This document shows positions 20,561 to 33,547 of a stretch of 64,000 nucleotides of DNA, in pieces (the first letter of the stretch is position 1; every line of letters starts with the position of its first letter). Origin of the DNA: Apostichopus japonicus. Taxonomy: Eukaryota; Echinodermata; Holothuroidea; Aspidochirotida; Stichopodidae. The stretch is from the NCBI RefSeq assembly GCF_037975245.1, contig NC_092582.1:25646077-25710076 (forward strand). The letters are read 5' to 3'. The notes below the pieces were generated by a model. It was not told the DNA's origin. It worked only from the letters and a program-made list of their open reading frames with translations, and ran no database searches. Both the position numbers and the translations under genes were made by a program.

Positions 20561-21248
20561 ACTGTGGCGTAGCCAACATTCAATTGTTAGGGGGCAAGAT
20601 TTTTCTTAAGAGGGGTTGATGGTAGGAATTACCAAGAAATATATGTATTAACGGGCACCTCGTCTGCACAAATACACATCTAATGGTTCAGTGGAACATG
20701 ACACACTTTCACTTAATTTACCTCTATTGCGGAGACAGTCGTCGTGGTTTCTGCATAATTCCGCACAATATGAAAAGGATACAGTGAATAAATTAGCTAC
20801 TCTAATTCACAACATGCCCAGATTCCCACAGAAACAAGTTTCACTAGGCCTATAGGACCTATACGTGCAGTGAAAATTCTCCACAAGTGGCATCATTGGT
20901 CGCTGAAAATAAACATGGGTTGCTAGCGTTAGTTTGTAACGGTTATACAACTGGCCAAATTATTGGCGCTTATTCTGTAGGACGATATTGATCAACGGTC
21001 TCCGTATGTGGGTATGATGAAGGCCCAAAATGTATAATATCTCGGTCTGATTACCAAATTCTGACCTTACATGAAGTATGAACATGAGCCATGAGGTATG
21101 AATACTTGTGATCAGAACTCGAAAAAATGTTAAAAGAAGTATAATTTTGAATACATCACTGGATCTCATTTGGGGGGGGGGGGGGCAAGACTGTAGCACA
21201 AAGCAAATTTGAAGAAGAAAAAACATGGCTCCCTCTGGCTACGCCACT
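20561..21248. mobile_element. hAT-type non-autonomous element (GTGGCGTAGCCA termini)
   Basis: 688 bp flanked by a perfect 8-bp duplication GGCCTCCC (20553-20560 and 21249-21256). Termini are ACTGTGGCGTAGCCA and the inverted TGGCTACGCCACT. A G-tract of about a dozen bases lies about 75 bp inside the right end. No transposase frame; the 88-residue minus frame at 20960-21226 is internal and not recognisable. Confidence 0.85.
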
Positions 21249-21256
21249 GGCCTCCC

Positions 21257-22840
21257 CTAGCTGTATAGACTCGGAATGATATCATAATTATCTACCCTTT
21301 CATTCTCCTCTCAATCCCTACAATAATGCATTTGATCGTCCTGATCATTGCATCAATGGACCCAGCGAGTCAAATTCTATCACAAACAGTATTTTTATCG
21401 ATTTTTATGACGTTATATTGTGGAGCGGTATTTTGCGCCAATGTAAACTTTGCCCGACTGGCTTGAAATTCTATATTTAAATAATAAAGACAAAGCTCAG
21501 TTTTTCAATGTCATATCGATTGCCTCCGACCTCTGGTAATTTTTTTATTATATTTTTTAAATTTTTGTATGTCTTTTTTAACATGCCGCCTTTTATTCAA
21601 GTATAAGAAAAGATGTGAAACTTAAGAAGTAAGAGAAAATGTCATGCTGTATATACGCCACAAATTATTATGCCATTGCATGTTGCATTTCCGACTTATT
21701 GACGTACACGACTACGTCACATCCGCTTGGAGTTAAAAGACGGGAAAATCGGGATTTAATTTACAAAACGTACCTTTGCAATTAGCTTTCAAGGTAATTA
21801 TAAGTTTCAAGTTCACAGATCTTTCCAGTGCTGTGGGGTTTGCCTTAGAAAATATTCTTATGAAGCGCCCTCACATGGAGAGCAACTTCCAATGAGCTTA
21901 TACATGGATATCACGTGAAAGCATCGGTCTGCCATAATATGCATTCGGAGGTTCAGCTTCCTATAGACCTCTTCATTTAGACACCATAATTAATGAGGCT
22001 AATCCTAATGGTAAACCTATAGGGTGTGGGTTAACGCCATAATTGTTTGGAAAATTCTTTTCGAAGTCGAAATCCTTTCCACTGAATGCCGCACATATAA
22101 ATTTTAGTTCCAACCAAGATTTTGACTTTCTTAAGACTTTAATATTTTGGACATGCCATTCTCCTGTGATTCTGTGACGTTATCACACTCGTTTGGAAGG
22201 TGGGGAAGTTTTCCATAGAAACTATTAGTTCTGCAAGTTTCTTTCGATTTTTAGCCTCAGTTTGAAAATATGGCCAGTTTAGCACTTTAACCATTTTTAA
22301 CTTCTAAACCAGAAATGGTATGAGCATCCGTCTCGAATATGTTTGGGAACTAGTGACCCACTAAGCCATAAAATTAGAAGATCGGACCCCCACCCCCTTC
22401 AAAGACCCCCCCCACTCTTACGGAATACCGTTGAGAAAACAGGTGTATTGGACTATATATGCTACAAAACATGTGCATTATTGTGTATAGCTGATCATGT
22501 GAAGTTTTATTTAGAAGCACTCCTTCCTTCCGCAAATTGTTCTCATCTGTTATTGGTATATTTCGAATCAGCCTGCTGAACTTTGGTCCGGTGGTTAGCT
22601 ATTCAAACATCTTACATCACTGCTCATTTATTAGCCGTGCTGCTGGGGTATTTTTCTTTATTATTCACTTTTCTTAAAGGATAAGAACATCATTTACAAA
22701 AGGGCAATGAGCAGCCTAGTAATGAGCAAATAAGAAACCAGAAAGTTAAAGATTTAGTGATTCCTTGCACATATAGGAGAAATTTTGTTAGGGCTTTGAT
22801 TTCAACTAGAGATTTGGATATACCATGTTTGTAGGTTATT
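21257..22840. other. no gene recognised
   Basis: No splice-linked exons or family motifs are seen on either strand. The plus-strand frame at 22343-22579 begins in C-rich low-complexity sequence and is not supported. Confidence 0.4.
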
Positions 22841-22844
22841 CACA

Positions 22845-23545
22845 GTTTGGGCTGTATTGACCTTCACCAAAACAATAGGGTTATTTAATTGATATGGATC
22901 ATCGACATACCAAGTACATATCAAAACCTTATTGCTTACTACAAAGATACTGGCCAGAGAGAACCTACAGGAAACTCAGCAACTTACGCGAAATGCAGAG
23001 CGTACACCGGTTTCGTTGCGACAGTTTTGTACGGATGCCTGATCCGGACGACGAAATGATATAGGCTTGTGCATCATGATCGTAATGCAGAAACATGTAT
23101 GTGATGACAGTATGGTCGATGTTGGGTACCGTAGAATGGGTTTTCTGAAAACTACTTCTCTTGACATCAAAGGAAATTTGACACGCATGAAATTCCAGAG
23201 CGATTTTGTTCTCACCAAAGGCAATCTACGTGCTTTGTTTGTACATAAACGCAATTTCACTTTTAGAGTAATTTCTCACAAGATTTTCAGACTTTCACCT
23301 CAGATCTGCTGACCTCACATGACTGTTGACCCGCGTCCAATATAATAGGGATCTCCTACACAATATGGGCCATCTACATACTAAGTATGAATCCTTCCAA
23401 GTTACCCCTTCCTACAAGATATTGTGTTTACAAGCAGTTTAAGAGGTTTTTTAGTTTGACCTCTGGTGACCTCAAATGACCTTTGACCTCCACCAAAAAC
23501 AATAGTAGTCTTTTTCCTAATATGGGTTACCCATATGAAGAGTAT
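22845..23545. repeat. interspersed repeat with TGACCTTTGACCTCCACCAA motif, split by a distinct 0.3-kb island
   Basis: Segments at 22855-22975 and 23300-23545 share the pattern gacctcaaatgacctttgac followed by ctccaccaaaaacaatag and ctacataccaagtatgaa-like phrases. This is a repeat style I recognise from marine invertebrate genomes (recollection, not a search). Between them, about 22980-23295 is compositionally different (more CpG). It has an 81-residue plus-strand frame and an overlapping 94-residue minus frame. I cannot identify a protein. Confidence 0.5.
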
Positions 23546-23603
23546 GAGTTACATACAAGCTTCAATTGTTGAGATATCGTTTTTGCAAGAAAGTGTCTCA
23601 TAC

Positions 23604-23638
23604 ACACATGCACACACACACGCGCGCACACACACACG
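23604..23638. repeat. CA/CG dinucleotide microsatellite
   Basis: Short cacacacacacgcgcgcaca run. Confidence 0.85.
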
Positions 23639-23954
23639 AACCCACACAATCACCATGGCATTGATTTCTTCAGTCTTTGGCAAGGAATCAAAAGAGGCCT
23701 CTTTCTGGATATAATGCCCCAGAGAACTACAGCAACTGAAATACAATGACTCAGACTTTTCTATTTTATTCTTTTTATTTCAAACCAAAAATATAGTATA
23801 AATGTAAAAATACACTAGGTACACAAAATATGAATATATAGGGTAAGAGAAAAGATGTGATAAGGAGCTTGAAATAAACTTGATTGAAATGTACTGTAAA
23901 AGTCATTACAATCCCAGTTACCTATACCACTCCACCCCCTCCGAAGACTTAAAA

Positions 23955-24370
<416 letters not shown>

Positions 24371-24419
24371 TAAAAGGCATTTATACATTAAGTTGCCCAT
24401 GGATTGGTGTACCTGAAAC

Positions 24420-27327
24420 TCTCGACCTGCCCACCCACCCTCCCCCACCTCACCCCTCCGCTTTTCTTAATGGATGTGTGCAAGTAACCATGGTTCACTA
24501 TTTCACTCAACAAATGCTGCAACATGCTTGGATCACAGAAACACTGAGTGCTCCAAACCACCGTATTTCAGATGTTGTCAGCAACTGTTTCCATCGTCGA
24601 GGCATTTCAAGTAACACACTTTGCATTGAATTGGTGCCTTCATGAATAAAATGTAGTAAAATAAACAAATAGTTAGGAAGCAATACAATATATTTCGTAG
24701 ATTTCAGGAAGTTAAGAAAACAAACTTAACAACTGTTCATAACTTTCTGCAGATCATTTCTCATATTTTTGCTTTGTCGTGGCTCCTGCTTCAAGGTGTC
24801 CTTGTTATTACAGGGTATTAAACAAAGTCATTGCCCACGAAACCATGAGTATGATGCATTGAATTCAATGAATTTTTAATTATTTCTAGAAGTATAGAAC
24901 AAATTAAAACCATGGGATAAACACAATCATTTCACATACTGAAAGGTGCCTTGTACTTACTGCATTGGTCAGGAGAGAAAACCCATAGGTTACCTTCATG
25001 TTTAAAGTTAAGCCTCTATTTTTCCATTTCTTCTTTGTTTTAAATGATTTGCTTGTAATCCTTTCAAGAATATTGTTTCCCAGAAGACATACTGTGTTTA
25101 TGCTTCTAATTGGCAACACCTCTCAGTTTTAGTCAGATACCTCCAGCCCCTCAACCTCCACCCTAAAGTACTACAAAGTGCTTACTGGCAGGTGGTGGTT
25201 CCCAGTGTCAGCCACTATAGAATAACAATACTTGTTCATACTTTTGGGGGTATTTTGGAACAGAGATTAGTCGAACTTTTGGCTTTAAAGGTAGTCAGTA
25301 TAGGCCCCAAATTCTAGCATGCTATAACTGCTAGAAGTTTTCAAAAGTACTTTCCTGGAGGTCTTTACTATACAAACTGTTCTCAGAAATTTTAAGGAAC
25401 ACACAAGATGACTAAATGTCCCAGTTAGGAATTTTCCCTCAAAGTTTGTAATAAAAAAAAAGTTTAAGAATATTGACCAAAGGTGACCATATTTGAATAT
25501 CTAGCATAGTTAGCCAATAAAGTACACCTTTAAGAGGAACCCCACCTGGAATTAGTGATTTACTTGAAACACTCTCAATGCATATCTACTTTCTTTACCG
25601 GGCCTCTATACTGCACAAAACATTTTACTCATTAACTTTTTCCTTTCAAGAATATAAAGAAATTACAGAAGACCTTTACATAGCCACAGGAACAGTGACA
25701 CCAATTTATGTGTTCATTATGCTGTCCCCAATTCTCCATAGGCTTATGTATGCTGTGTCCACCACTTTCCATTTACCAGTTTCAGTATTAAACACTTCTG
25801 GGGTGGTACAGTGCCCTAAAATGGACAAAAACTAGACAGATAATATGTGATTCAGTGACTAATGCATGTCCTTAATGGAAAACTGGGGAACACAGAATAG
25901 CAAATACGAAGGGAGAATTTATGGAGAACACTATACAAGATGAACATTGTTCATGATAACTTTATCTGGGGTGGTTAGGTGCAAAGTTAAGCACAAATGG
26001 ATTACATACAAGTGAAAATATCGGGTTTTTTTCCAGTCATCTAATGGTGCTTATGAACACATTGGCTTTACAAGAGGTGCTCAAAATCATCCAATGTTAG
26101 CTCAGCCATGCCAACATGCTGTAATATTTGCATAGTTCAACAATTTGTTTCGCTGATGAGAAATGTATGCCTATGTGTGTAATAAAAATTTCTTTTGTTT
26201 AAACATATGGGCCTACACTAGCCTACAGAGCATCCCGGTGGGAAACTTCAGGTCCACTAACTACAGACATTTCCATACACATGGCTTATGGTGGATAACC
26301 AGTTTGCTGAAAGCTATTCTTCTCTATAATAGTTATCTGTTCCAGTAGTTCCAAAGTCTGAGATGGCAACATCCAAACACATTTTCTTTAAAAAGTTTTT
26401 GTTGTTGTTTAATCTGAAGTTAGCTGCCGAGCTAACAACTCATTTTGAGCCTTTTATTGGAACACCAGTGGATGGTCTATAATGAAGTCATGATAACTTT
26501 AAAATAACCCCTACTGTTCGCATTTGCTATGTAGAGTGATTGACACTAGAAAGCTAGATTACTGTATCACAAAGAAAATTCCTATGTAGACAATGTGAGG
26601 AAATTCAACGAGAGCTTTGCGATTGAAAAATCCTGTAATTCCTTTTGTTACAAGTCTCATGATGGTGCCGAATACTTGACCTTCTTTTTGGAAACTGTAT
26701 GGCTGTATGATATCTGTTGATGGAATTGAACCATCTGCTGAATGAATTCTGCATCACCAGAACAGATTATATAATGGCCTACCAAGTTCCAAAAAGAAAA
26801 AAATCAATTTGGTCTATGTTTCTAGCACCTGGAACTTTAAAACTTAGGTCCAATTTTGGAGTTGAATGTCAAAGAACAAATCATACCTCAATACAATTGC
26901 CACACATACTGTAGGGAATGAAACTTTGGAGAACCATCAGCAGATGAATGTATGAATATGATGAATGTGGAGTAAGTCATGGATGTGGAGTAAGTCTCCA
27001 CTATATGGAAAATACATTGCATTCCACACAGCCCACCTATTTTGAGAAGACTTCATCAGGGGAAGAATAATCTTGTGCAACCTGTAAAAATGTTTTTTTT
27101 TGCAGACAATGTTATTAATGGCACAATCAATTTACAACGAATATCATAACATGTACAGGCCTATTGAAGTTCAATGAGTTTACACAGTTGGAGACCATTG
27201 CATTTCAATATCTCAATCAGACCTTTGTTTGTCTTCAAATCTATCATATTTCTGAAATATCATGGGGAAGTAGGAATAATATCTTCTTGTTTGAACAAAT
27301 GTAGGACTGGAGAAGAAACATTATATA
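24420..27327. other. no gene recognised; possible small inverted-repeat element near 25.3 kb
   Basis: No recognisable gene. At about 25285-25537, a TTTAAAGGTAGTCAGTAT end and an inverted TACACCTTTAAG end could bound a small element of about 250 bp, but the match is short and no target duplication is clear. Open frames at 25578-25835, 26163-26348 and 26717-26914 show no domain. Confidence 0.4.
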
Positions 27328-27335
27328 GCCTAGAC

Positions 27336-27811
27336 CAGGGTTGTCCAACCTACGGCCCGCGGGCCACAGTCCGACCCGCCTCAAGGCTGCGTCCGGCCCG
27401 CCAGAGATTATCTACGGTGCGAAATTTTAGTGAGCAGATATATTGATAACAATTTGAAGCTATATAATCATCATCCGAACCTTCTGCGTCCAAAAAACTG
27501 CATACAGGTCAGTTTTTGTGACACTCTCTCAGTGGAGGAGGGGGGAGGGGCGGGCGGTCCGTTCATCAGGACGGAAAATAAATCAGTACCATTAGGGCCT
27601 GATTTTAGAATCCGTACCATATGAATGTGAAAGCTTACTTCGAATCGGCAGAATAACAACTGTATAATCAGTGCGCTCTGCTCCCAGTGCTCACATTTTG
27701 TTGCCTTGGGCTTCGGGCAAAATATCGAGCGTAGGCTAGGGTTCATGCGGCCCCCTCCTTCATCATAATCATTCCATGTGGCCCTCCTCTGCAAAAGGTT
27801 GGACAACCCTG
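27336..27811. mobile_element. hAT-type non-autonomous element (CAGGGTTGTCCAACCT termini)
   Basis: 476 bp. Perfect 16-bp terminal inverted repeats CAGGGTTGTCCAACCT / AGGTTGGACAACCCTG and a perfect 8-bp target duplication GCCTAGAC at 27328-27335 and 27812-27819. The inner ends are GC-rich (gcccgcgggccac; catgcggccccctcc), a style shared with Charlie-like hAT elements. Intact ends and duplication suggest a fairly recent insertion. The 123-residue minus frame inside has no recognisable transposase motif. Confidence 0.92.
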
Positions 27812-27819
27812 GCCTAGAC

Positions 27820-28199
27820 CTACCTGCCTGGAAGATCCACATGAATCTTCAACACGTAACTCATCATGAGTTTGGTTTTCAGATAAATAGGTACAGGTGC
27901 CATACGAGCTGTAAACGTTAGGCCTTTGCCTATTTAATTATTAGGGCCTAGCCTACTCCAGTCTCACGTCTCAGTGTGTAACTGACTCATATGGACGAAT
28001 TGTCAATTTGTCAAGTAACGCAATAACGTTATTTTGTGAAAATCCGACCACTTTTACCTGCTAGTCCTCAGCACAGTCACCGGGCACACATGCATTGCGT
28101 TCATATCAAAAATAGGAACTGAAGCCTTCACTTTGGTTGTTCAGCGTAATAAAGTGACTGTAACTAGTATAGGCCTTGGCTATTAGTACGTAATTCCAT
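27820..28199. other. no gene recognised
   Basis: Short unique-looking spacer between a hAT element and the inverted promoter-like copy. Confidence 0.4.
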
Positions 28200-28390
28200 G
28201 TACACTACTGAAACCGGGATCGGCATAAGTTTACACAAGGGCGCAGACATGTTGTTTATCCAGGAAATGCCTGCGATTGGCTGAAACCCTAAATCTTTTC
28301 TAAGATCTATTTTGATTGGTGCTAACACTCTGTGACAACGTCGTAGTGAAGGGCTCTTTTATTATACTCGCCCGCGGAGCCTATCAAAGT
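28200..28390 (-). promoter_or_regulatory. inverted copy of the 15.4-kb promoter-like segment
   Basis: On the minus strand it reads GTTGTCACAG, GTTAGCACCAATCAAAATAG then ATCTTA, GGGTTTCAGCCAATCG, and ATGTCTGCGCCC, the same order as at 15420-15525 with point differences and small indels. It keeps both CCAAT boxes and the ATGTCTGCGCCC. It points back toward the first copy. It could be a duplicated promoter, or two copies of one repeat. Function is not established. Confidence 0.4.
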
Positions 28391-29544
28391 GGATCAGATA
28401 CGCGAAACGAGTAGGAAGGGAGCATAACTAACAATTTACTGACATGCCACCCATCAGTTCATATCATATATTGATATTATTATTACCGTCTGCAAAAAAA
28501 ATATATGACAAACTTTATGTAGACAATGTGTAAAACATGGAGCTGCTACGTGATGCTGTTAAATGGAATGCGAAAAATCCATCGAGTTTAATGAATATGG
28601 CATTTCATATTGTTGAGGATCCCTGGAGCAAAAAATAAATGTTTTCACAGAACCCGAAATCGGTTTAGGTTTAGGTTTAGTACACAAAAACCAGTTAAAC
28701 GACTTAAGCAAGTCTCAACTTAGTGGTGTTTTGCGAAACTGATTCACCCATCACCAGTATAATATAAGTCAACACCAAAGATTCTAGAACCAGGCCAAGC
28801 CCAGAATCGATGCTACCTAATTTATGTGGCACACAATAGGTCAAGGAAGACTAGCTGATGTATTGCACTGGTATAGTACACCTAAGTAAAAATAAGCTCG
28901 AACTTTTAGTACAGGGTGGGCATGTAATATAGCCTTATGTTTATAACCTAGGCTATAGGTTCACTCCTAGCCTAAGTTTACAAAATACAATATTATAGAT
29001 CACCTGTATGGCTAGGCCCATGCCCTAAGTTTGACTCCCTCAAAGAACTAGAGAGGGGAGAACGAAGTCATGCCAAGTGAACTGAACAACTGAAACACAC
29101 AAAATTCAGTGGGGTCACAGGGGTTGAAAGAAGGGGTGGGCTCTGTGTAAACTACAGTACCCTAAGAGTAAGACAGTATAGGCCTATCAGCGGGAAATGA
29201 AACACTGCTGTATTCGAAACTTGAGCATTTGCCCAAGGTTGTTATTTCGTTAGTCACATTTCACTGCATAAATCACCAGAAATGTGGCAGGGGTATCATG
29301 CAGTTTAATCTGTGACTTAATAATAATAATTTGCAAATTTTTAGTCTAATTTTGTCACATTACAGTAATTAAACATAAAAATTAAAGAACTGTAACATTA
29401 AAACTGCCCTCATTATTTTGGAATGTAAACCACTATGACAGTAATAATTAAGCAGACCACCCTCAATTATACTAAAATTACACCGGTACGTAACAGGTGC
29501 TCTGGTCGAGTGGATAAAAGCGATGCTATTTGAGGAAATGAGGC
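28391..29544. other. no gene recognised
   Basis: AT-rich, no recognisable exon. A short run of ttaggt repeats (ggtttaggtttaggtttag, about 28663-28681) is present but far too short to call telomeric. Confidence 0.4.
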
Positions 29545-29548
29545 TTAA

Positions 29549-29755
29549 AGGCATTGAAGACTCGTCCCAAACCGCGTGCGGCCATCTGAAGAAGTTAACT
29601 TTCTGTTGCTTGCAAGTGACGTTTTGTTTGTGCAGACAGTAATGAAACGTGATACCTTGTTATCTTTAGCTGGACCTGAGATGTCCATCGCTATATCGTT
29701 TGTATACGGTGCTGTGGGTATTGACCGCAGCTGTATGTACTGACTGTTCACTAGT
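29549..29755. mobile_element. truncated copy of the TTAA-flanked foldback element
   Basis: Begins immediately after TTAA (29545-29548) with AGGCATTGAAGACTCG. It runs parallel to the left arm and centre of the complete copy at 30022-30378 (shared gttaactttctgttgcttgc and gcagacagtaatgaaacgtg), then stops near 29755 without a right arm. Confidence 0.75.
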
Positions 29756-29879
29756 TTCTAATTATTCACAGTAACAAGCTGCACGTGTATTTTCTGGGAT
29801 TGATGGTGGTGTTTAACACTTATGTTACACCTCATTTGAAAGTAGGTCAAATTACCGGCATTAGACGTTTCTTTTTGCC

Positions 29880-29995
29880 CGAGTCTTTACACCCTTTAAC
29901 AATCAGGAGGTTTGGGTTCAATTCCTGGCCGGGTCATAGTAAAGTGGGTTTTTCATCCAAGAGCAATCTACGGTTTTCCCATCTGAAATGACTTT
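29880..29995 (+). mobile_element. possible SINE fragment with B-box
   Basis: Contains gggttcaattcctggccggg, a Pol III B-box-like sequence in a tRNA-like 3' context, followed by a body-like stretch. No A-box is confidently seen. Tentative. Confidence 0.35.
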
Positions 29996-30021
29996 CTAAA
30001 TTGAAAAGATTCCAAATTTAA

Positions 30022-30378
30022 AGGCATTGAAGACACGCCCCAATCCGTGTGCGGCCATCTAAAAAAGTTAACTTTCTGTTGCTTGCACTAGTGACGTTTT
30101 GTTCGTGTCGCTACAAAATGCAGACAGTAATGAAACGTGATATCTTGTTATCTTTAACTGGACTGAGATGTCCATCGCTGTATTGTTTGTATACTGTGCT
30201 GTGGATGTTGACCGCAGCTGTATGTACTGTCTGTACACTAGTGCCTTATTACAGAAGGTAGCTCAACATTTCATTACTGTCTGCATTTTGTAGTGACAAG
30301 AAGAAACATCATTTGCAAGCAACAGAAAGTTAACTTTTTCAGAGCATGGCACAGGGTTTGGGCGAGTCTTCAATGCCT
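30022..30378. mobile_element. TTAA-flanked foldback element
   Basis: 357 bp flanked by TTAA on both sides (30018-30021 and 30379-30382). It starts AGGCATTGAAGAC and ends GTCTTCAATGCCT. The inverted arms are long, about 110 bp each with small indels (left gttaactttctgttgcttgc and gcagacagtaatgaaacg; right the inverse). TTAA target duplication is typical of piggyBac-type transposition, so this may be a piggyBac-mobilised miniature element; superfamily assignment is inference. Confidence 0.75.
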
Positions 30379-30382
30379 TTAA

Positions 30383-30955
30383 CCCTGCTATCAGAAAGAT
30401 CACACATGAACACTGGTCTATGAATCCCTATGTCTCCTAACAAAACTTAAACACTACAGGTATGCTTATTATAACTGATGATCTCTTTAATTTAGCAAGA
30501 GTACCATTCTTTACATGTTCCTGACAACAGCTCCCACCTTCAGCAGTGTTGGGGGTGCCAAGTTTCCCCAGTCAATTTTGCAAATTTTTTGGGGGGGAGG
30601 GGAGAGGAGAGAATTTTATGATCTATGTTATTATTAAGATGTACATGTATATACCTGTACCCAGATTTAGCGCACATATAGTACATATACTGCAGTCCAC
30701 ATGGTCGACCATGATGACCAATACACAGTGTGCTGCACTAAACGAGCCAGGGCTTTCTTTGTGGAAAGATTTGACCAATCACATTACTCCTTACAAATAT
30801 CAACAAAACTTTTTACTATCTGGCTTGCTATTGACAAGTTTTGTAAAGTCTACAGGAATGGTCCAAGTTGTTGGATGTACCAGGAATTGTTGCATGAAAT
30901 TCCCCATAATAGAAGATATTTTTGTGGGACCCTCTAGATAAATTGCAGGAATTCC
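30383..30955. other. no gene recognised
   Basis: Two overlapping plus frames (30546-30941, 30701-30937) exist but neither shows a known motif, and no splice partner is seen. Confidence 0.4.
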
Positions 30956-30956
30956 C

Positions 30957-31372
30957 CCAATTGCATATTAATGCAACACTGACCTTCAGCACTAATAGTA
31001 TGTGGTTTGCTATGGTGATATGTGATTTCCATATATGTTCCATTTAAGTTGTAGCTCTCTGTGGTGAATTAAGTCAATGCAGTTATTGCTATGCTGTCAA
31101 ATATGCTCATTGATTTAAAGTCATATCTAGGGTGTAAGGTCAAGGTGACTGTACTGGTACAGTTAGTATGCGCATCCTAATGCAACACTGACCTTCAGTA
31201 CTTATAGTATTTGGTTTGCTATGGTGATATGTGATTTCTCCATATATGTTCCATAAGTTGTAGCTCTCTGTGGTGAATTAAGCCAATGCAGATATTGCTC
31301 TGCTGTCAAATTTATACTCATGGATTTTGAAGTCATATAGTTGTACAGCCTAAGGTTACTGTACTGGTACAG
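30957..31372. repeat. about 220-bp unit duplicated in tandem
   Basis: The unit starts aatgcaacactgaccttcag and includes ttgctatggtgatatgtgat and gtagctctctgtggtgaatt. The second copy starts near 31179. Copies differ by substitutions and small indels. Both end near gtactggtacagttagta, just before a short repeat. Confidence 0.9.
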
Positions 31373-31441
31373 TTAGTACTAATTGATACCAATACTAATT
31401 GATACCATTTGATACCAATACTAATTGATACCAGTACTAAT
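31373..31441. repeat. short tandem repeat of about 16 bp
   Basis: Several copies of actaattgataccaat with one 11-bp variant, immediately after the 220-bp duplication. Confidence 0.85.
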
Positions 31442-32246
31442 TTCCTGAACTATAAAAAAATGACTACTGCGGCACAATATTTGAAAAGATTTCTGTGGTT
31501 GGCCAGAACTTCCATCAGTGGGAAAGGTACTGTATATTGTATGTCTAGACCAAACTTCTGATTCTGATGGTAAGCTTATGTGTCCAGTGCTGTAAATGAT
31601 ACCCTGGGAGACAAGATTTCTTTAAAACCATTTGGTGGAGTTGTTCATAACAAAGTTCTGTCAATTAAGCAAAATATGATTCAAGATGGTTCTGTCTCCT
31701 TTCAGTTGTGTGATTTTGAAAACTTCACACAATTTTTAGCGGCCTGAATTTGGGTGTACAGTAATTTTGTTAAAGTAACAAGTAACTTCTCACTGGATTG
31801 TCCTGATTAACAGTAACCGCATTAGGCATACAGTATATGTGACATTGGCATTTCATCTGTCAACCCCTTTAAGTATAAACCCTCTTGATGAACCTTCCAG
31901 AATCCTTATTAATTGGTCATACAATTCTTGGTAATGACTTATAAACCACCCCACGGATTGTCTTTTGTCATCCATGTAAATACCACTGTTCATCTCATGA
32001 TCATTGTGTGCACATGCCTTTAACTGTTTCAAATCGTTGGATTTAGTAGTTTTGTTCTTTCATGAATCAAGAAGATTTTCTGTAAGAAGTTCTACTTGAT
32101 TTATTCATTTAAGGACAAGGAACAGGGCTAGGGGAATTTCCCCTTATTCCGAATATTCCACATGTGAATAAATATGTATCCAAAACAACCTGGTAATTAG
32201 TCACTCTCTTTCTGATGTCTCTGTGTCAGTTTGTGATGTTATATAC
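31442..32246. other. no gene recognised
   Basis: Nothing supportable on either strand. Confidence 0.4.
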
Positions 32247-32414
32247 ATCTACAATCGTCGACAAAAATAGATGGGACACCCCACTCCCCATATCAATGTT
32301 GCAGTTCCTGAGCGCTTTTGGCTACAACATTGAACGGGGGGAAGGGGGTGCGCTTAAACCAATATCGCTCGTTGCTGCTCATACTGACCATCATTTTTGT
32401 CGAGGATTGTAGAT
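32247..32414. mobile_element. 168-bp miniature inverted-repeat element
   Basis: 22-bp inverted ends with one mismatch (left begins ATCTACAATCGTCGAC; right ends the inverse with one C/G change) enclose a 124-bp core with a G-tract. A TA dinucleotide lies at each end inside the arms, compatible with Tc1/mariner-type mobilisation, but the target duplication is not certain. A related phrase, ggtcgacaaaaataagggta, occurs at 379-398. Confidence 0.7.
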
Positions 32415-33540
32415 AGATATATAGATGGATGGGCGGATGGGCGGACAAACTTTATAGAACATTTTACACCATGCTCTACATGTGAATGGTAATTATGAAA
32501 TCAAGTTAATGAAACAGTAGAAGTTTCAAATCATCATATACCCTAAGATTTATAAACTTTCTAATGTCTAGCATACATATGGAATTGTACACACAATTTA
32601 CTGCACTGAAATATAGGGATATAATTACATGATGGTGTGGCACTGAGTTAACAGAAAACTTCCCAAGACAGTTCATACATATGAATAGAAGTGGTTCCAT
32701 CTTCTTTCTTCTCCATCCGTGTCCCCACCCCTACCCTTCCTCTGTCCCTACCCAAAGTCCCCTTCCTTTTCCTGAGCATGTTCTCAACCCTTTTTCCAAA
32801 TGAATAATTTGTTATTAGAAATAAATAACAAATGAATAATGTAAAATTATTAATTAGAAACTTACAGCTTGTAATAATAAATTGATAAGTTTTACTGACT
32901 AAGTAATAATTTGTAATGACAAAATGATAATTTGCAATGACAAAATGCTAAAATTGCATACATAATTTGTAATAATAAAATAATAATTTGTGATAATATA
33001 GCTTAATAATTTGCAATAAAAAGAATAGTTTAAAATAAAATATAATAATTTTTTATTATACCTGTAAATTGAATATATATTCCCATGGCCCTAAATGGCT
33101 TTGTTTAATAATATTAACTCCTACTACCGTTGTTCTGATGTGTGTATGCTGACATGACAACATTTTATGTTATGATATCTTTAAGGACACCTCTCACCTA
33201 ATAGTAGGGGTGGAGGAGGGAGGGGAGCACCATGTAGATTAATTATCCAAGTTACCTTAACTGTTAAGTTTCAAAATTTGTCACATGTGAACAGACCAGT
33301 TAGTAAAGTAGGTTGAACATCACTTTAATTTACATTGTGTCTCAAACATTGTGTGTATTAGCTTCATGTATTAGCTTCCACATATGATTACTGCTTCCCT
33401 CTTCATTTTAACCACAAATGAACAGGCAGCTACAGAAAACAAGATAATATATATTTATGGAAGACCATCATATTTGTACATGTATATTAGGGAACAATTT
33501 AATGTTCTACATTTTTGTGTAGCAGTTTTGAAGTTTCTGA
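32415..33540. other. no gene; AT-rich degenerate repeats at 32800-33060
   Basis: Between about 32800 and 33060 a degenerate AT-rich unit (aataatttgtaatgacaaaa and variants) recurs roughly every 20 bp. The rest shows nothing recognisable. Confidence 0.5.
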
Positions 33541-33547
33541 AATGTTG

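Noticed and set aside
28663-28681. Telomere-like repeat
   Set aside because: Only three ttaggt-like units with an altered register; too short and isolated.
30546-30941. 131-residue plus-strand frame
   Set aside because: No recognisable domain, no splice context, and an overlapping frame of similar quality; likely chance.
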